From positions 1 through 47,796 of the forward strand of contig CAJBEZ010000070.1 of the NCBI GenBank assembly GCA_903952205.1: DNA of 47,796 nucleotides, given 5' to 3'. Position 1 is the first letter of the stretch, and every line of letters starts with the position of its first letter. Origin of the DNA: an uncultured Desulfomonile sp. Its GTDB lineage: Bacteria; Desulfobacterota; Desulfomonilia; Desulfomonilales; Desulfomonilaceae. Positions 24,954-33,563 of the stretch are shown in pieces. The notes below the pieces were generated by a model. The model saw nothing but the letters and a program-made list of their open reading frames with translations, was not told the DNA's origin and did no database searches. The translations under genes were made by a program, and so were the position numbers.

Positions 24954-26310
24954 GACAAATATTTCCTACAAGCGCGTCAGACACTTCTTCCACAACCTTC
25001 TGAACCAATTCCTGATTTTCCCCTTCAACCATGACCCGGCAAAGGGACTGCGTGCCGGAATAGCGAATCAGAATCCTTCCTGAATTTCCTAACCGTTTTT
25101 CACAATCCGCTATGACTTTCCTTACCGCAGGAACGTCATTAAAATTGACCCGGTCCTTTACTGGAATGTTGTGAAGGACCTGAGGGTATTTCTTTATCCA
25201 ACCTGTGAGGCTGGAGAGTGACTTAGATGTTCTTTTTATGATCGACGCTACTTGCAGAGCAGAGAGTATCCCGTCGCCTGTTGTAGAATAATCAAAAAAA
25301 ACAAGATGCCCCGACTGTTCACCCCCGAAGTTGTATCCATCTTTCAGCATTGCCTCAACAACATATCTGTCACCCACGGCAGTCCTGACAAGTCGTATAC
25401 CTTTCTGTTTCAGGGCTACTTCAAGTCCCAGGTTACTCATGACAGTGGCGACTAGAGTGCCATGTTTAAGTAATCCCCGTTCAAACAAGTCTAAAGAGAC
25501 CATGCCCATAATTTGATCTCCGTCGACTGTGTTACCATTTTCATCCGCAAAAATTGCCCGGTCTCCGTCTCCGTCCAGAGCCACTCCAAAATCGGCGCCG
25601 CTCTTCAGAATCTCCCTGGTCATTGCTTCCGGGTGTAGCGAGCCACAATTAAGATTAATATTTCTTCCGTCAGGAGAAATGAAAAGAGGTGTAACTTCAG
25701 CTCCCAATTCCTGAAATACTTGAGGGGCTACTTTGTGCCCAGCTCCGTTGGCGCAGTCCAGAACTATTTTCAGTCCCTTGAGGTTAAGGCCTTTAGGAAT
25801 GCTGGTCTTCAAGAAAACAGTGTACCGCCCTGCAGCGTCCTCCAGCCTGTGTGCCCGTCCCGTTTGGTGATCAATGGAATAATCAGAATCAAAACTTTCT
25901 GAAATTAAAAGACTTTCTATGTCCAACTCGCGTAGGTCATCAAATTTTAGCCCTCTGGCGTCAAAAAACTTGATCCCATTGTCTTCGAACGGATTGTGTG
26001 ACGCTGAAATAACAATACCTGCGCCGCACATGAGATCTGTCGTAAGAAATGCTACGGCAGGTGTCGGAATATCACCAGCAAGTAGAACATCCAATCCCAT
26101 GGAACAAACGCCCGCCGCCAGAGCCATTTCAAGCATAGAGCCTGAAATTCTGGTATCCTTTCCTATCAGAATCCTTTTCCTGTCTTCCCCGGATGTGTCC
26201 AGAATAATCTTGGCTAAGGCTTTCCCTAGTCTCAGCGTTGTCTCCGCTGTGATAGGCTCCGTGTTGGCAACGCCTCTAACACCATCAGTTCCAAAAAAAC
26301 GCTTACTCAT
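24946..26310 (-). CDS. glmM: phosphoglucosamine mutase
   Basis: GlmM isomerises glucosamine 6-phosphate to glucosamine 1-phosphate on the way to UDP-GlcNAc. The 454-residue protein begins FFGTDGVRGVAN, carries the phosphoserine loop VISASHNPFEDNG near residue 103, the Mg-binding DGDGDRAIF, the substrate motif GGEQSGHLVF, and the C-terminal phosphate loop RYSGTQSLCRVMVEG. All active-site motifs are intact. It forms an operon with kdsD and is divergent from der. Confidence 0.96.
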   Translation of the reverse strand: MSKRFFGTDGVRGVANTEPITAETTLRLGKALAKIILDTSGEDRKRILIGKDTRISGSMLEMALAAGVCSMGLDVLLAGDIPTPAVAFLTTDLMCGAGIVISASHNPFEDNGIKFFDARGLKFDDLRELDIESLLISESFDSDYSIDHQTGRAHRLEDAAGRYTVFLKTSIPKGLNLKGLKIVLDCANGAGHKVAPQVFQELGAEVTPLFISPDGRNINLNCGSLHPEAMTREILKSGADFGVALDGDGDRAIFADENGNTVDGDQIMGMVSLDLFERGLLKHGTLVATVMSNLGLEVALKQKGIRLVRTAVGDRYVVEAMLKDGYNFGGEQSGHLVFFDYSTTGDGILSALQVASIIKRTSKSLSSLTGWIKKYPQVLHNIPVKDRVNFNDVPAVRKVIADCEKRLGNSGRILIRYSGTQSLCRVMVEGENQELVQKVVEEVSDALVGNICHD

Positions 26311-26542
26311 AAGAAATGTTCACTTTCATAAATAACCTTTTGAGAAAGAAGGATAACGGGAGGAGGAAGCGCGCTTCTTGGGTAAAGTTAGAGAATGCGG
26401 GCTGATATTCGAAAATCCAGCATTTGTTTTATAGGAGACCAGAAAAATCATAACATTTGATTATAAGAAGAATCTTAATTTTTTTCAACATTTTAATATT
26501 GAACAGTATATATGACAATTCATGATATGATACAAAGCCTAT

Positions 26543-27907
26543 ATGACAAGAAAAACAAAAAAATTAGTGGCCCTGGTGGGTCGACCAAACGTAGGTAAAT
26601 CTACCATGTTCAATCGCCTGGCCGGTTCCAGAAAAGCGATTGTCCATGATACACCGGGACTGACTCGTGACCGCAATTACGCTGATGTAACAATAGACGG
26701 CAAGTCTTTCAAGATTGTGGATACGGGCGGTTTCGAGCCTCAGACCACCGACGAGGTTCTGGCTCAAATGAGAACCCAGACCATGGTGGCGGTAGAACAG
26801 GCGGACATTGTCGTTTTTATTGGCGATGGCAAGGCAGGTCTTACGCCTTCTGACCGTGAGATCGTTAGAAAGCTCCAGACAACAGATAAGAAACTTTTCT
26901 ACGTTGTCAACAAGATCGATTCAGAAAAATCTGAACCTAATTTGGTCGATTTTTTTGAACTCGGAGTGGAACCCATTTATTCCCTGAGCGCCACGACTAG
27001 ATATGGCCTAAATGAATTTCTCGACGATCTACTTTTGGAAATTGATTCCGACATTGCCGACCCTACTCAGGAACATGTTGTTGAGTTTACGATTCCACGA
27101 GTAGCAGTGGTGGGAAGACCAAATGTAGGCAAATCAACCCTCATCAACCTGCTTCTTGGAGAGGAGCGGTTGGTGGCCAATCCGACTCCGGGCACAACGC
27201 GAGATTCGATTGACACGGTTGTCAGGAGAAATGGTAAGGATTATGTCTTCATAGATACCGCGGGGATCAGGAGACGTTCAAAAATCGTTGAACAAGTTGA
27301 AACTTATAGTGTTCTTAAAGCATTTCGAAGCATTGACAGATCGGACGTCGCATTGGTCATGCTCGACGCGGAGGAACTTGTCACTGATCAGGACGCTCGA
27401 ATTGCAGGTTATGCCCACGAAAAAAACCGATGCGTCATAGTTGCGATCAACAAATGGGACATCATTCAAAAAGATTCCAAGACATTTGACACATGTATCG
27501 AGGAGGTGCGCAGGTGTCTTAAGTTCCTGGAATTTGCCCCCATAGTTTCAATCTCAGCCTTACAGGGAACTCGCTGCGTCAAGGTATTCGACCTTATCGA
27601 CGACCTTTTCGAGAAGTACCGGAAGCGGGTTTCAACCGGCAGGCTGAACAAGTTTCTTGAGACCGTCTTGGCAAAACACCCGCCAGGGATGAAACACCGA
27701 TTCAGAAAGAACAAAATTTATTACGCCACACAGGTACAGGTAGCTCCTCCGGTATTTTCTTTCTTCTGCAATTATCCTGAAGCAATACATTTTTCGTACA
27801 GGAGGTTTCTCGAAAATCGTCTTAGAGAATTTTTCGATTTTGGAGGATCTCCTTTGAAGCTGGTCTTTAAGAAACGCGTCGGGAAACTCCGTAACAGAGC
27901 AAATTGA
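26543..27907 (+). CDS. der: ribosome assembly GTPase Der (EngA)
   Basis: Der is an essential double GTPase acting in 50S assembly. The 454-residue protein has two complete G domains: VGRPNVGKST (residues 13-22), DTGGFE and NKID in the first, and VGRPNVGKST, DTAGIRRR and NKWD in the second, followed by the KH-like C-terminal domain. The ATG at 26543 is the family start but lacks any Shine-Dalgarno; TATGAT at 26524-26529 would place the transcription start within a few bases of the ATG, so the message may be almost leaderless. Confidence 0.95.
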   Translation: MTRKTKKLVALVGRPNVGKSTMFNRLAGSRKAIVHDTPGLTRDRNYADVTIDGKSFKIVDTGGFEPQTTDEVLAQMRTQTMVAVEQADIVVFIGDGKAGLTPSDREIVRKLQTTDKKLFYVVNKIDSEKSEPNLVDFFELGVEPIYSLSATTRYGLNEFLDDLLLEIDSDIADPTQEHVVEFTIPRVAVVGRPNVGKSTLINLLLGEERLVANPTPGTTRDSIDTVVRRNGKDYVFIDTAGIRRRSKIVEQVETYSVLKAFRSIDRSDVALVMLDAEELVTDQDARIAGYAHEKNRCVIVAINKWDIIQKDSKTFDTCIEEVRRCLKFLEFAPIVSISALQGTRCVKVFDLIDDLFEKYRKRVSTGRLNKFLETVLAKHPPGMKHRFRKNKIYYATQVQVAPPVFSFFCNYPEAIHFSYRRFLENRLREFFDFGGSPLKLVFKKRVGKLRNRAN

Positions 27908-27950
27908 TCAGGAGGTTGGCTCACTTAACAGGCCGTTGAAAACTCGGAAC

Positions 27951-30119
27951 ATGGATCACACAGAAAATAGAATCGTTCGTTTTGGCGAAATAATGGATAT
28001 GGTCAAATCCTACTATCCTGACGCCGATCTCGATCTAATTAGAGCTGCTTACGTCTATTCAGCAAGGGTACATCAGGGACAGACACGCATGTCAGGAGAA
28101 CCTTACCTGGTTCACCCCGTAGCGGTAGCCGCTATCCTTGCTCAAATGCGACTTGATGAAGCCTCTGTCGCCACCGGCCTACTGCACGACACCGTTGAAG
28201 ATACCCTGACCTCTCTCGAAGATGTCGAAAATTATTTTGGAACAGAGATAGCGACTCTCGTCGACGGTGTTACCAAAATAAGCAAGATCGCCTTCCAGTC
28301 CAAGGAAGAGCGTCAAGCCGAAAACTTCCGAAAAATGATCCTGGCAATGAGTAGGGACATTCGTGTCCTTTTGATTAAACTTTCAGACCGTCTTCACAAC
28401 ATGAGGACTCTCTCGCACATGCCCCGTGAATCTCAGGTTAGAATATCTCGGGAAACAATGGAAATTTATGCTCCTCTTGCGGCTCGCCTTGGGATTTACT
28501 GGATGAGAACAACCCTTGAGGAGCTCGCTTTCAGATATCTCGAACCTGACAGATACGAGTACATCCAGAAGCGTATTGCGGAAACGGTAGAGGAGAGGGA
28601 GGAATACGTTAACAAAGTACTCGGCATAATTGAAGAAAGGCTTGAGAAGGAAAACATTAAGGCCGACTTAAAGGGTAGGAATAAAGACATTTGCAGTATC
28701 CACCGAAAGATGCTGACTCAACGACTCGAATTTGATCAGCTTCATGATCTCACCGCATTCCGCATAATCCTTGATTCGGTAAGCGAATGCTATACAGTGC
28801 TGGGCCTAATACACGCCCTTTGGAGACCGGTCCCTGGTCGTTTTAAAGACTACTTGGCCATGCCCAAGAGTAACGGTTATCAATCGCTGCACACGACCGT
28901 TATCGGTCCGGAAGGGCACAGAATTGAAATTCAGATACGAACCCTGGAGATGGATCTTATAGCCGAGGAGGGAATAGCTGCTCACTGGTCCTACAAGGAA
29001 GGCAGGTCGGTTTCTGCGGAAGACGCCAGAGTTGTCAACTGGCTACGCCAAATGATGGAATGGCAGCAGGATTTGGATGACCCAAGAGAATTCCTGGAAA
29101 ATGTTAGGGTAGATCTATACCCTGATGAAGTCTATGTGTTTACCCCAAAAGGAGAAGTCAAGGAGTTTCCACGAGGATCTAGTCCACTCGATTTTGCCTA
29201 TTCTATACATACCGAGGTCGGAAATAGCTGCATCGGGGCCCGCGTAAATGGGAAAATGGTTTCGCTCAAATACGAGCTTTCGACTGGTGACACAATAGAA
29301 ATTATTACTTCAGCCCACCAAAAACCGAGCAAAGACTGGCTTAAGCACGTAAAAACAGGAAGGGCCAGGACAAAAATTCGACATTACCTAATGGCTCAGG
29401 AACGAGAGAAGGCACTGGAAATCGGACGGGAATCCGTAGAACGGGAACTTCGTCGGTGGAAAATTGATCTGAATCGCGCTGAAAAAGACGGTGAAATTCT
29501 CAAAATCTCTCAAGAGTTTAATTTTAAGACCGAAGCCGAACTCTATGTGACAATCGGACATGGACGACAGTCCCCCAAGGCAATTGTTACAAGACTGGTT
29601 CCAATAAGTGAGAGAGAAGAGCACAAAAGCCTGAATTTTGAGGAGAAGCTTAAAACACCTAAAGCTTTCAGAGGGAAAAGTGGAGTAAAAGTGCAGGGAC
29701 TTTCAGAGTTGCTCGTTAATTTCGCCAAGTGTTGCAATCCACTTCCGGGTGATTCAATTCAAGGTTTTATAACACGCGGCAGAGGAGTCACTATTCACAA
29801 ATCAGATTGCCCCAATCTTCCCGATGCGGATACCAAGAGAATCGTCGAAGCAAATTGGGACGATGAACAAGCTCTTGAACGGACGGTAAGGATCGCCTTG
29901 CTATCCGAGAATAAGCCAGGCATGCTTGCGGCTATAAGTGGGGTTTTCACTTCAAACGATTCCAACATTATTCAGGCGAGCGTTAATTCAGTCAACAAAA
30001 CCAACGCTCGAAGCGTATTTATGATAGGAGTCAAAAACGTTGAACATCTGACCCGAATCATCAATGCCTTAAAGAAGGTTAAGGGAGTTCAGCAGGTTGA
30101 CAGGCTAGGAACTGTCTGA
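27951..30119 (+). CDS. rel: bifunctional (p)ppGpp synthetase/hydrolase (RelA/SpoT family)
   Basis: The 722-residue protein (from ATG 27951) makes and degrades the alarmone (p)ppGpp. In order it has the HD hydrolase domain (GLLHDTVEDT), the synthetase domain (GRFKDYLAMPKSNGYQSLHT, with the R-x-K-D motif of bifunctional Rel/SpoT enzymes), a TGS domain (VYVFTPKGEVKEFPRGSS), a zinc-finger or CC domain (NFAKCCNPLPGDSI) and a C-terminal ACT domain. Both activities should be intact. The start could also be TTG 27936; AGGAGG at 27910 is too far from either. It follows der by 43 bases, likely the same transcript. Confidence 0.94.
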   Translation: MDHTENRIVRFGEIMDMVKSYYPDADLDLIRAAYVYSARVHQGQTRMSGEPYLVHPVAVAAILAQMRLDEASVATGLLHDTVEDTLTSLEDVENYFGTEIATLVDGVTKISKIAFQSKEERQAENFRKMILAMSRDIRVLLIKLSDRLHNMRTLSHMPRESQVRISRETMEIYAPLAARLGIYWMRTTLEELAFRYLEPDRYEYIQKRIAETVEEREEYVNKVLGIIEERLEKENIKADLKGRNKDICSIHRKMLTQRLEFDQLHDLTAFRIILDSVSECYTVLGLIHALWRPVPGRFKDYLAMPKSNGYQSLHTTVIGPEGHRIEIQIRTLEMDLIAEEGIAAHWSYKEGRSVSAEDARVVNWLRQMMEWQQDLDDPREFLENVRVDLYPDEVYVFTPKGEVKEFPRGSSPLDFAYSIHTEVGNSCIGARVNGKMVSLKYELSTGDTIEIITSAHQKPSKDWLKHVKTGRARTKIRHYLMAQEREKALEIGRESVERELRRWKIDLNRAEKDGEILKISQEFNFKTEAELYVTIGHGRQSPKAIVTRLVPISEREEHKSLNFEEKLKTPKAFRGKSGVKVQGLSELLVNFAKCCNPLPGDSIQGFITRGRGVTIHKSDCPNLPDADTKRIVEANWDDEQALERTVRIALLSENKPGMLAAISGVFTSNDSNIIQASVNSVNKTNARSVFMIGVKNVEHLTRIINALKKVKGVQQVDRLGTV

Positions 30120-30171
30120 TCAAAAAAATATCTATTTCCCCTCCGAAGCGCTTACACCACGGTCAGTTCCT

Positions 30172-30366
30172 TTAGGGAGCTTTTGATACCATGTTAGCGC
30201 GAATGCACCTCGTGCAGACTTTGGCCCTCCTGACTCTTCCGGATGCTTCAATGATTCTAAGTTTCTGCAGGTTCGGCAAAGATATTTTTTTGGTGCGGTT
30301 ATGAGCGTGGCTAACATTATATCCTCTTAGCGGACCCTTGCCACACACTTCGCAAATTCTTGACAT
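30172..30366 (-). CDS. rpmB: 50S ribosomal protein L28
   Basis: The 64-residue protein begins [27 protein letters not shown] and has a second CxxC (CTRCIRANM), so this is the zinc-binding form of L28. AGGAG stands 7 bases before the ATG. It is convergent with rel. The run of seven T on its minus strand at about 30128-30122 may be part of a weak terminator; no clear stem precedes it. Confidence 0.95.
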   Translation of the reverse strand: MSRICEVCGKGPLRGYNVSHAHNRTKKISLPNLQKLRIIEASGRVRRAKVCTRCIRANMVSKAP

Positions 30367-30405
30367 ATCATCTCTCCTATAAATTCGTTACAAATTTTGG
30401 ATCAA

Positions 30406-30828
30406 CTATTTCGAGACTTCAACGAAAGCCATTCGCAATTGGAAAAGAGTCTCATTAACAAGTTTCTTTTCCTCTTCTGTCAGGTTTCCTTTGGTCTTTT
30501 GTTCAAGTATTGCTATCAAATCAATGGTCTGTCGAGCTCCCTCGAGGTCCGGTTTCATTGGCTCGGCCATGTCCGAAGTACGAAATAGTCCAAGCTGAAA
30601 CAGCCCTGTTTGAGCCAGGCTCGCAATCAGGGTCGAAAAATCCATTGGAGGCCTTTTTACTGTGCGCTCCTCTGTTCGAGGTTCCTGGTGTGATGGTTCC
30701 CGATCTTTTTCAGCTTCCTCCGGTTTCTTGTGATCGTTTCCCTGTTCGGATTCTCCGTCCGCTGAAAAACGCCTTCTGTCTTTAACTTTAAAACCTTGTG
30801 TTTCTTCCTGTTCAAAATCCGACATCAT
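30406..30828 (-). CDS. DUF1844 family protein
   Basis: The 140-residue protein has a charged, low-complexity N-terminal half (Glu, Lys, Arg, Gln) and the DUF1844 domain at the C-terminus: MDFSTLIASLAQTGLFQLG, then ARQTIDLIAILEQKTKGNL and EEKKLVNETLFQLRMAFVEV. The helical domain is frequent in Desulfobacterota and acidobacteria; its function is unknown. It begins 67 bases after the DnaJ-type gene and is followed by rpmB. Confidence 0.85.
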   Translation of the reverse strand: MMSDFEQEETQGFKVKDRRRFSADGESEQGNDHKKPEEAEKDREPSHQEPRTEERTVKRPPMDFSTLIASLAQTGLFQLGLFRTSDMAEPMKPDLEGARQTIDLIAILEQKTKGNLTEEEKKLVNETLFQLRMAFVEVSK

Positions 30829-30895
30829 GCCAATCCTCTTTAGACTTCCAATTTGGGGAACTCACGTTTAAACAAAATATTATATGAAAAAGATT

Positions 30896-31843
30896 TTATA
30901 TTTTCAAGAAATTATTGCGAGGACGCAAAGGATTCAGCTTTTCAAATTCCTCGACAAGCCTAACGGAAACACTGTCGATCTTTTCCGGTAACACGAGATT
31001 CACTTTCGCAAGAAAATCTCCTCGATCCGGATCCTTAAGTGAGGGAAAACCTTTACCCCTGAAACGGAAAGAAGTCCCATTTTGAACTCCCGCTGGAATT
31101 CTTAACATTACATTTCCATCCGGCGCCGGTATTTCTATTCTAGCTCCCAAAAGAGCTTCACCAAGAGTAACTGGAACATCCAGAAAAATATCTTTCCCGT
31201 CTCGCCTGAAAAACTGATGTTTCTTAACACTCAGGTTTAAGAAGAGGTCCCCTGCCCTGCCTCCTCTAGTTGAAGGATGGCCTTGTCCGCCTACTCTTAT
31301 TCTAGAACCGCTGTCCACTCCAGCCGGGATATAGACCTCCAAGGTTTTATAAGGCGTGATCACTGATTTTTTGGCGCCATGGTAAGCTTCCGAGAAACGA
31401 ACCTCAATGATCTGCTCGAGGACTTGGGGCTTTGAATTCCCTGCGCTTGTTGAACGACCTCGTCGCCCGGTTCCGAACAATTCCGAAAATATGTCATCCG
31501 AAGCTGAATTCCCTCTCGCTCCAAAAAAATTCGCCGAATTATATTGTCTTCTGAATCGAGGATCAGCTCCGAAACCCGATGAATTACTGAAGAAATCCTC
31601 AAAACCGGCCTGTGAGTTCGGCCCGTGACCGAAACCAAACAAGTCGTATTGCCGTCGTCGCTCCTTATCACTTAGAATCTCATAGGCAAGAGAAATCTCC
31701 TTGAAACGAGATTCAGCGTTTGTATTGTTCTTGTTTAGGTCCGGGTGGTAACGTCTGGCGAGTCTACGATACGCTGATTTTATTTCCGTATCAGTAGCGC
31801 TACGCTGCACTCCCAAGGTCTTGTAAGGATCTGTATTCTCCAT
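30896..31843 (-). CDS. DnaJ-family co-chaperone without zinc domain (CbpA type)
   Basis: The 315-residue protein has an N-terminal J domain with HPD at residues 33-35, a Gly/Phe-rich linker (about 75-120), and the two C-terminal beta domains that bind substrate (VYIPAGVDSGSRIRVGGQGH; VMLRIPAGVQNGTSFRFRGKG). The CxxCxGxG zinc repeats of true DnaJ are absent, as in CbpA/DnaJB-type proteins. It activates DnaK ATPase through the HPD motif. The gene lies 42 bases after hsp20, so the two chaperones are likely co-transcribed. Confidence 0.9.
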   Translation of the reverse strand: MENTDPYKTLGVQRSATDTEIKSAYRRLARRYHPDLNKNNTNAESRFKEISLAYEILSDKERRRQYDLFGFGHGPNSQAGFEDFFSNSSGFGADPRFRRQYNSANFFGARGNSASDDIFSELFGTGRRGRSTSAGNSKPQVLEQIIEVRFSEAYHGAKKSVITPYKTLEVYIPAGVDSGSRIRVGGQGHPSTRGGRAGDLFLNLSVKKHQFFRRDGKDIFLDVPVTLGEALLGARIEIPAPDGNVMLRIPAGVQNGTSFRFRGKGFPSLKDPDRGDFLAKVNLVLPEKIDSVSVRLVEEFEKLNPLRPRNNFLKI

Positions 31844-31885
31844 TTGTTTTTAGGCCAAAACTCTCAGATAAAGATACACGTTAGA

Positions 31886-32326
31886 CTACCCTGTACACTC
31901 GATTCGAACACAATGGTCCGGATCATCTTGCGCCTTCGGAAGATACATATCCAAAAGTCCATCAACATATCTCGCCTTGGCTTTGTCAACATCTATAGAA
32001 CCAGGCATGTTAAGACTGCGCTCGAAATATCCCTCTACCCTTTCTATAGTTCGGTAGGCTGCTGAATTTATCTCCGACTGTTCCATTCTAGCGCCTGAGA
32101 TCACCAAGCGCCTTCCGATAAGTTCAATGTTGATATTTTCCTTGCCAACTCCGGGCAACTCGGCTCGGACAATGTATGCGTCGCTTGTTTCCAGAATATC
32201 TACGGCTGGAAACCAACAGGTCTTCCTTTTTGATGGAAGATCCTCGGGATGTAAACCGGCAAAACGACTTACCCGCTCCTGAAGATTCAACAAGTCTCTC
32301 AATGGGTCCCATCTAACAAGAGTCAT
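31886..32326 (-). CDS. Hsp20 / alpha-crystallin small heat shock protein
   Basis: The 146-residue protein starts MTLVRWDPLRDLLNLQERV, the usual N-terminus of bacterial Hsp20, followed by the alpha-crystallin domain with DAYIVRAELPGV, RLVISGAR and YFERSLNMPG, and the A-x-Y-x-x-G-L-L motif in ARYVDGLLDMYLP. It holds unfolding proteins in an ATP-independent way. The ATG at 32326 follows GGAG; the promoter at 32346-32374 rules out the longer open frame from 32374. Confidence 0.92.
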   Translation of the reverse strand: MTLVRWDPLRDLLNLQERVSRFAGLHPEDLPSKRKTCWFPAVDILETSDAYIVRAELPGVGKENINIELIGRRLVISGARMEQSEINSAAYRTIERVEGYFERSLNMPGSIDVDKAKARYVDGLLDMYLPKAQDDPDHCVRIECTG

Positions 32327-32345
32327 TATCAAGTCTCCGGCTAAA

Positions 32346-32374
32346 ACTATAACGTATTGATGTTGTTCAGTCAA
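32346..32374 (-). promoter_or_regulatory. sigma-70 promoter of hsp20-dnaJ
   Basis: TTGACT (32374-32369) and TATAGT (32351-32346) on the minus strand are separated by exactly 17 bases; each matches the consensus at five of six positions. Transcription would begin near 32339, 13 bases before the hsp20 start codon. I see no CIRCE or sigma-32-type element. Confidence 0.6.
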
Positions 32375-32475
32375 TTGACTCGAATGAAGAGTAAGTCGTT
32401 CTCTTCATATAGTCAAGAGCAAACCTGATCTATTCCTCTTGGAACCAAATATTACCTGATCAAGCCAAGTTGCGT

Positions 32476-33495
32476 TCATTGCCCGGATCCTGAAACATAA
32501 CCGGCTTCATGAAGCTTCCTCAACAGAATCTTTCCAGCGCCAGAGGGAACAGCTATTGAGTGCCTCAGAGTCTTCCCGTTGTTTTTTGCAGGGAAGACAC
32601 CGACGCCGATCTTGATCTTTGGGTTGAGTTCAAGGATCAGTTTAGCTGGGAAATTGACAAATTTCGCAATATCAGTAACTGAAAGGTCCTTGTTCAACTC
32701 GATTGCAGTTAGATTGTCGTACGTCAACGGAGGTGGATCAGGAACTCTCAGGCCGTAGAGAGATTTGTGCGTTCCAATTATCTTGAAAGCAGCCCATCTT
32801 GAAAGCATGTCTTCAAGTTGATCCGGCAACGGTATGTCCCAAACATTAACAGAACCCCACCTCTGGGTCAAATCCTTGACAGTCGGAACCGATAGGATGT
32901 AAGCGACTGAAGCCATCAACCAGCCATTTCCGACTTCAGCCTTGAGAGCCTTGATGCGAGAAGCGAAACACTTCGTTGCCAGATGAATATCGAGCCTGTC
33001 ATCCCGCCAAGCGTCATCATACATTTCTACGCCCTCGCTGGGACCGCATGGCTTATCCAGTGACCAAACGCCGACAGGAGAAGCGCGTAAATTCGATGGT
33101 CTGTTAACTCCCATGAGCACAGGTGATAGCCATGCGAAATCATTAGGAACCCCATCTTTGGAAAATATTTCTTCAAGTATCCATGAGTACTTGCGGTTTT
33201 CGCTCATCCACTCGGCAAGCACACTACGCGCGTCGAGCAACAAAAAATTGATCTGGAATTCAATGCGCGCTTTTACATCTGGTCTGGCAATTGGAATTTT
33301 CTCCCCCCCAAGCTCGAAACCATTGGCGAGTAATAATTCTGGTAGCTGATAATATGGGCATTCAACTTCGCTCGACTTTGTCTTGGTCACCTGAGTTGGA
33401 GCCGCTTTAGACTCGCAGGAAAACATCACTAGCAATAAAATTGCCAACAGCCGGGCTAAAGAACTTAAAGTTAAGCGATTATAGGGTATTATCAC
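32476..33495 (-). CDS. MltD-like protein, probable inactive lytic transglycosylase
   Basis: The 339-residue exported protein (N-terminal hydrophobic segment 10-26, ending at Cys27 in VMFSC, so possibly a lipoprotein) follows the pattern of membrane-bound lytic transglycosylase D. The stretch GVPNDFAWLSPVL at residues 115-127 lines up with the family's G-I-P-x-x-L-A-x-L-P-x-V-E, but Leu127 stands where the catalytic Glu should be. SPVGVWSL lines up with the SPAGA-x-G-LWQ segment, also altered. The C-terminal part resembles the MltD LysM-like linker (LSVTDIAKFVNFPAKLILELNP). It probably binds but does not cleave peptidoglycan. Confidence 0.65.
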   Translation of the reverse strand: MIIPYNRLTLSSLARLLAILLLVMFSCESKAAPTQVTKTKSSEVECPYYQLPELLLANGFELGGEKIPIARPDVKARIEFQINFLLLDARSVLAEWMSENRKYSWILEEIFSKDGVPNDFAWLSPVLMGVNRPSNLRASPVGVWSLDKPCGPSEGVEMYDDAWRDDRLDIHLATKCFASRIKALKAEVGNGWLMASVAYILSVPTVKDLTQRWGSVNVWDIPLPDQLEDMLSRWAAFKIIGTHKSLYGLRVPDPPPLTYDNLTAIELNKDLSVTDIAKFVNFPAKLILELNPKIKIGVGVFPAKNNGKTLRHSIAVPSGAGKILLRKLHEAGYVSGSGQ

Positions 33496-33563
33496 TCTTT
33501 TGTCTTCCTGGTTCTCGTAAAAACCGGCCCAGAATTTACCTGTTAGTCCAAAGATGATGAATC

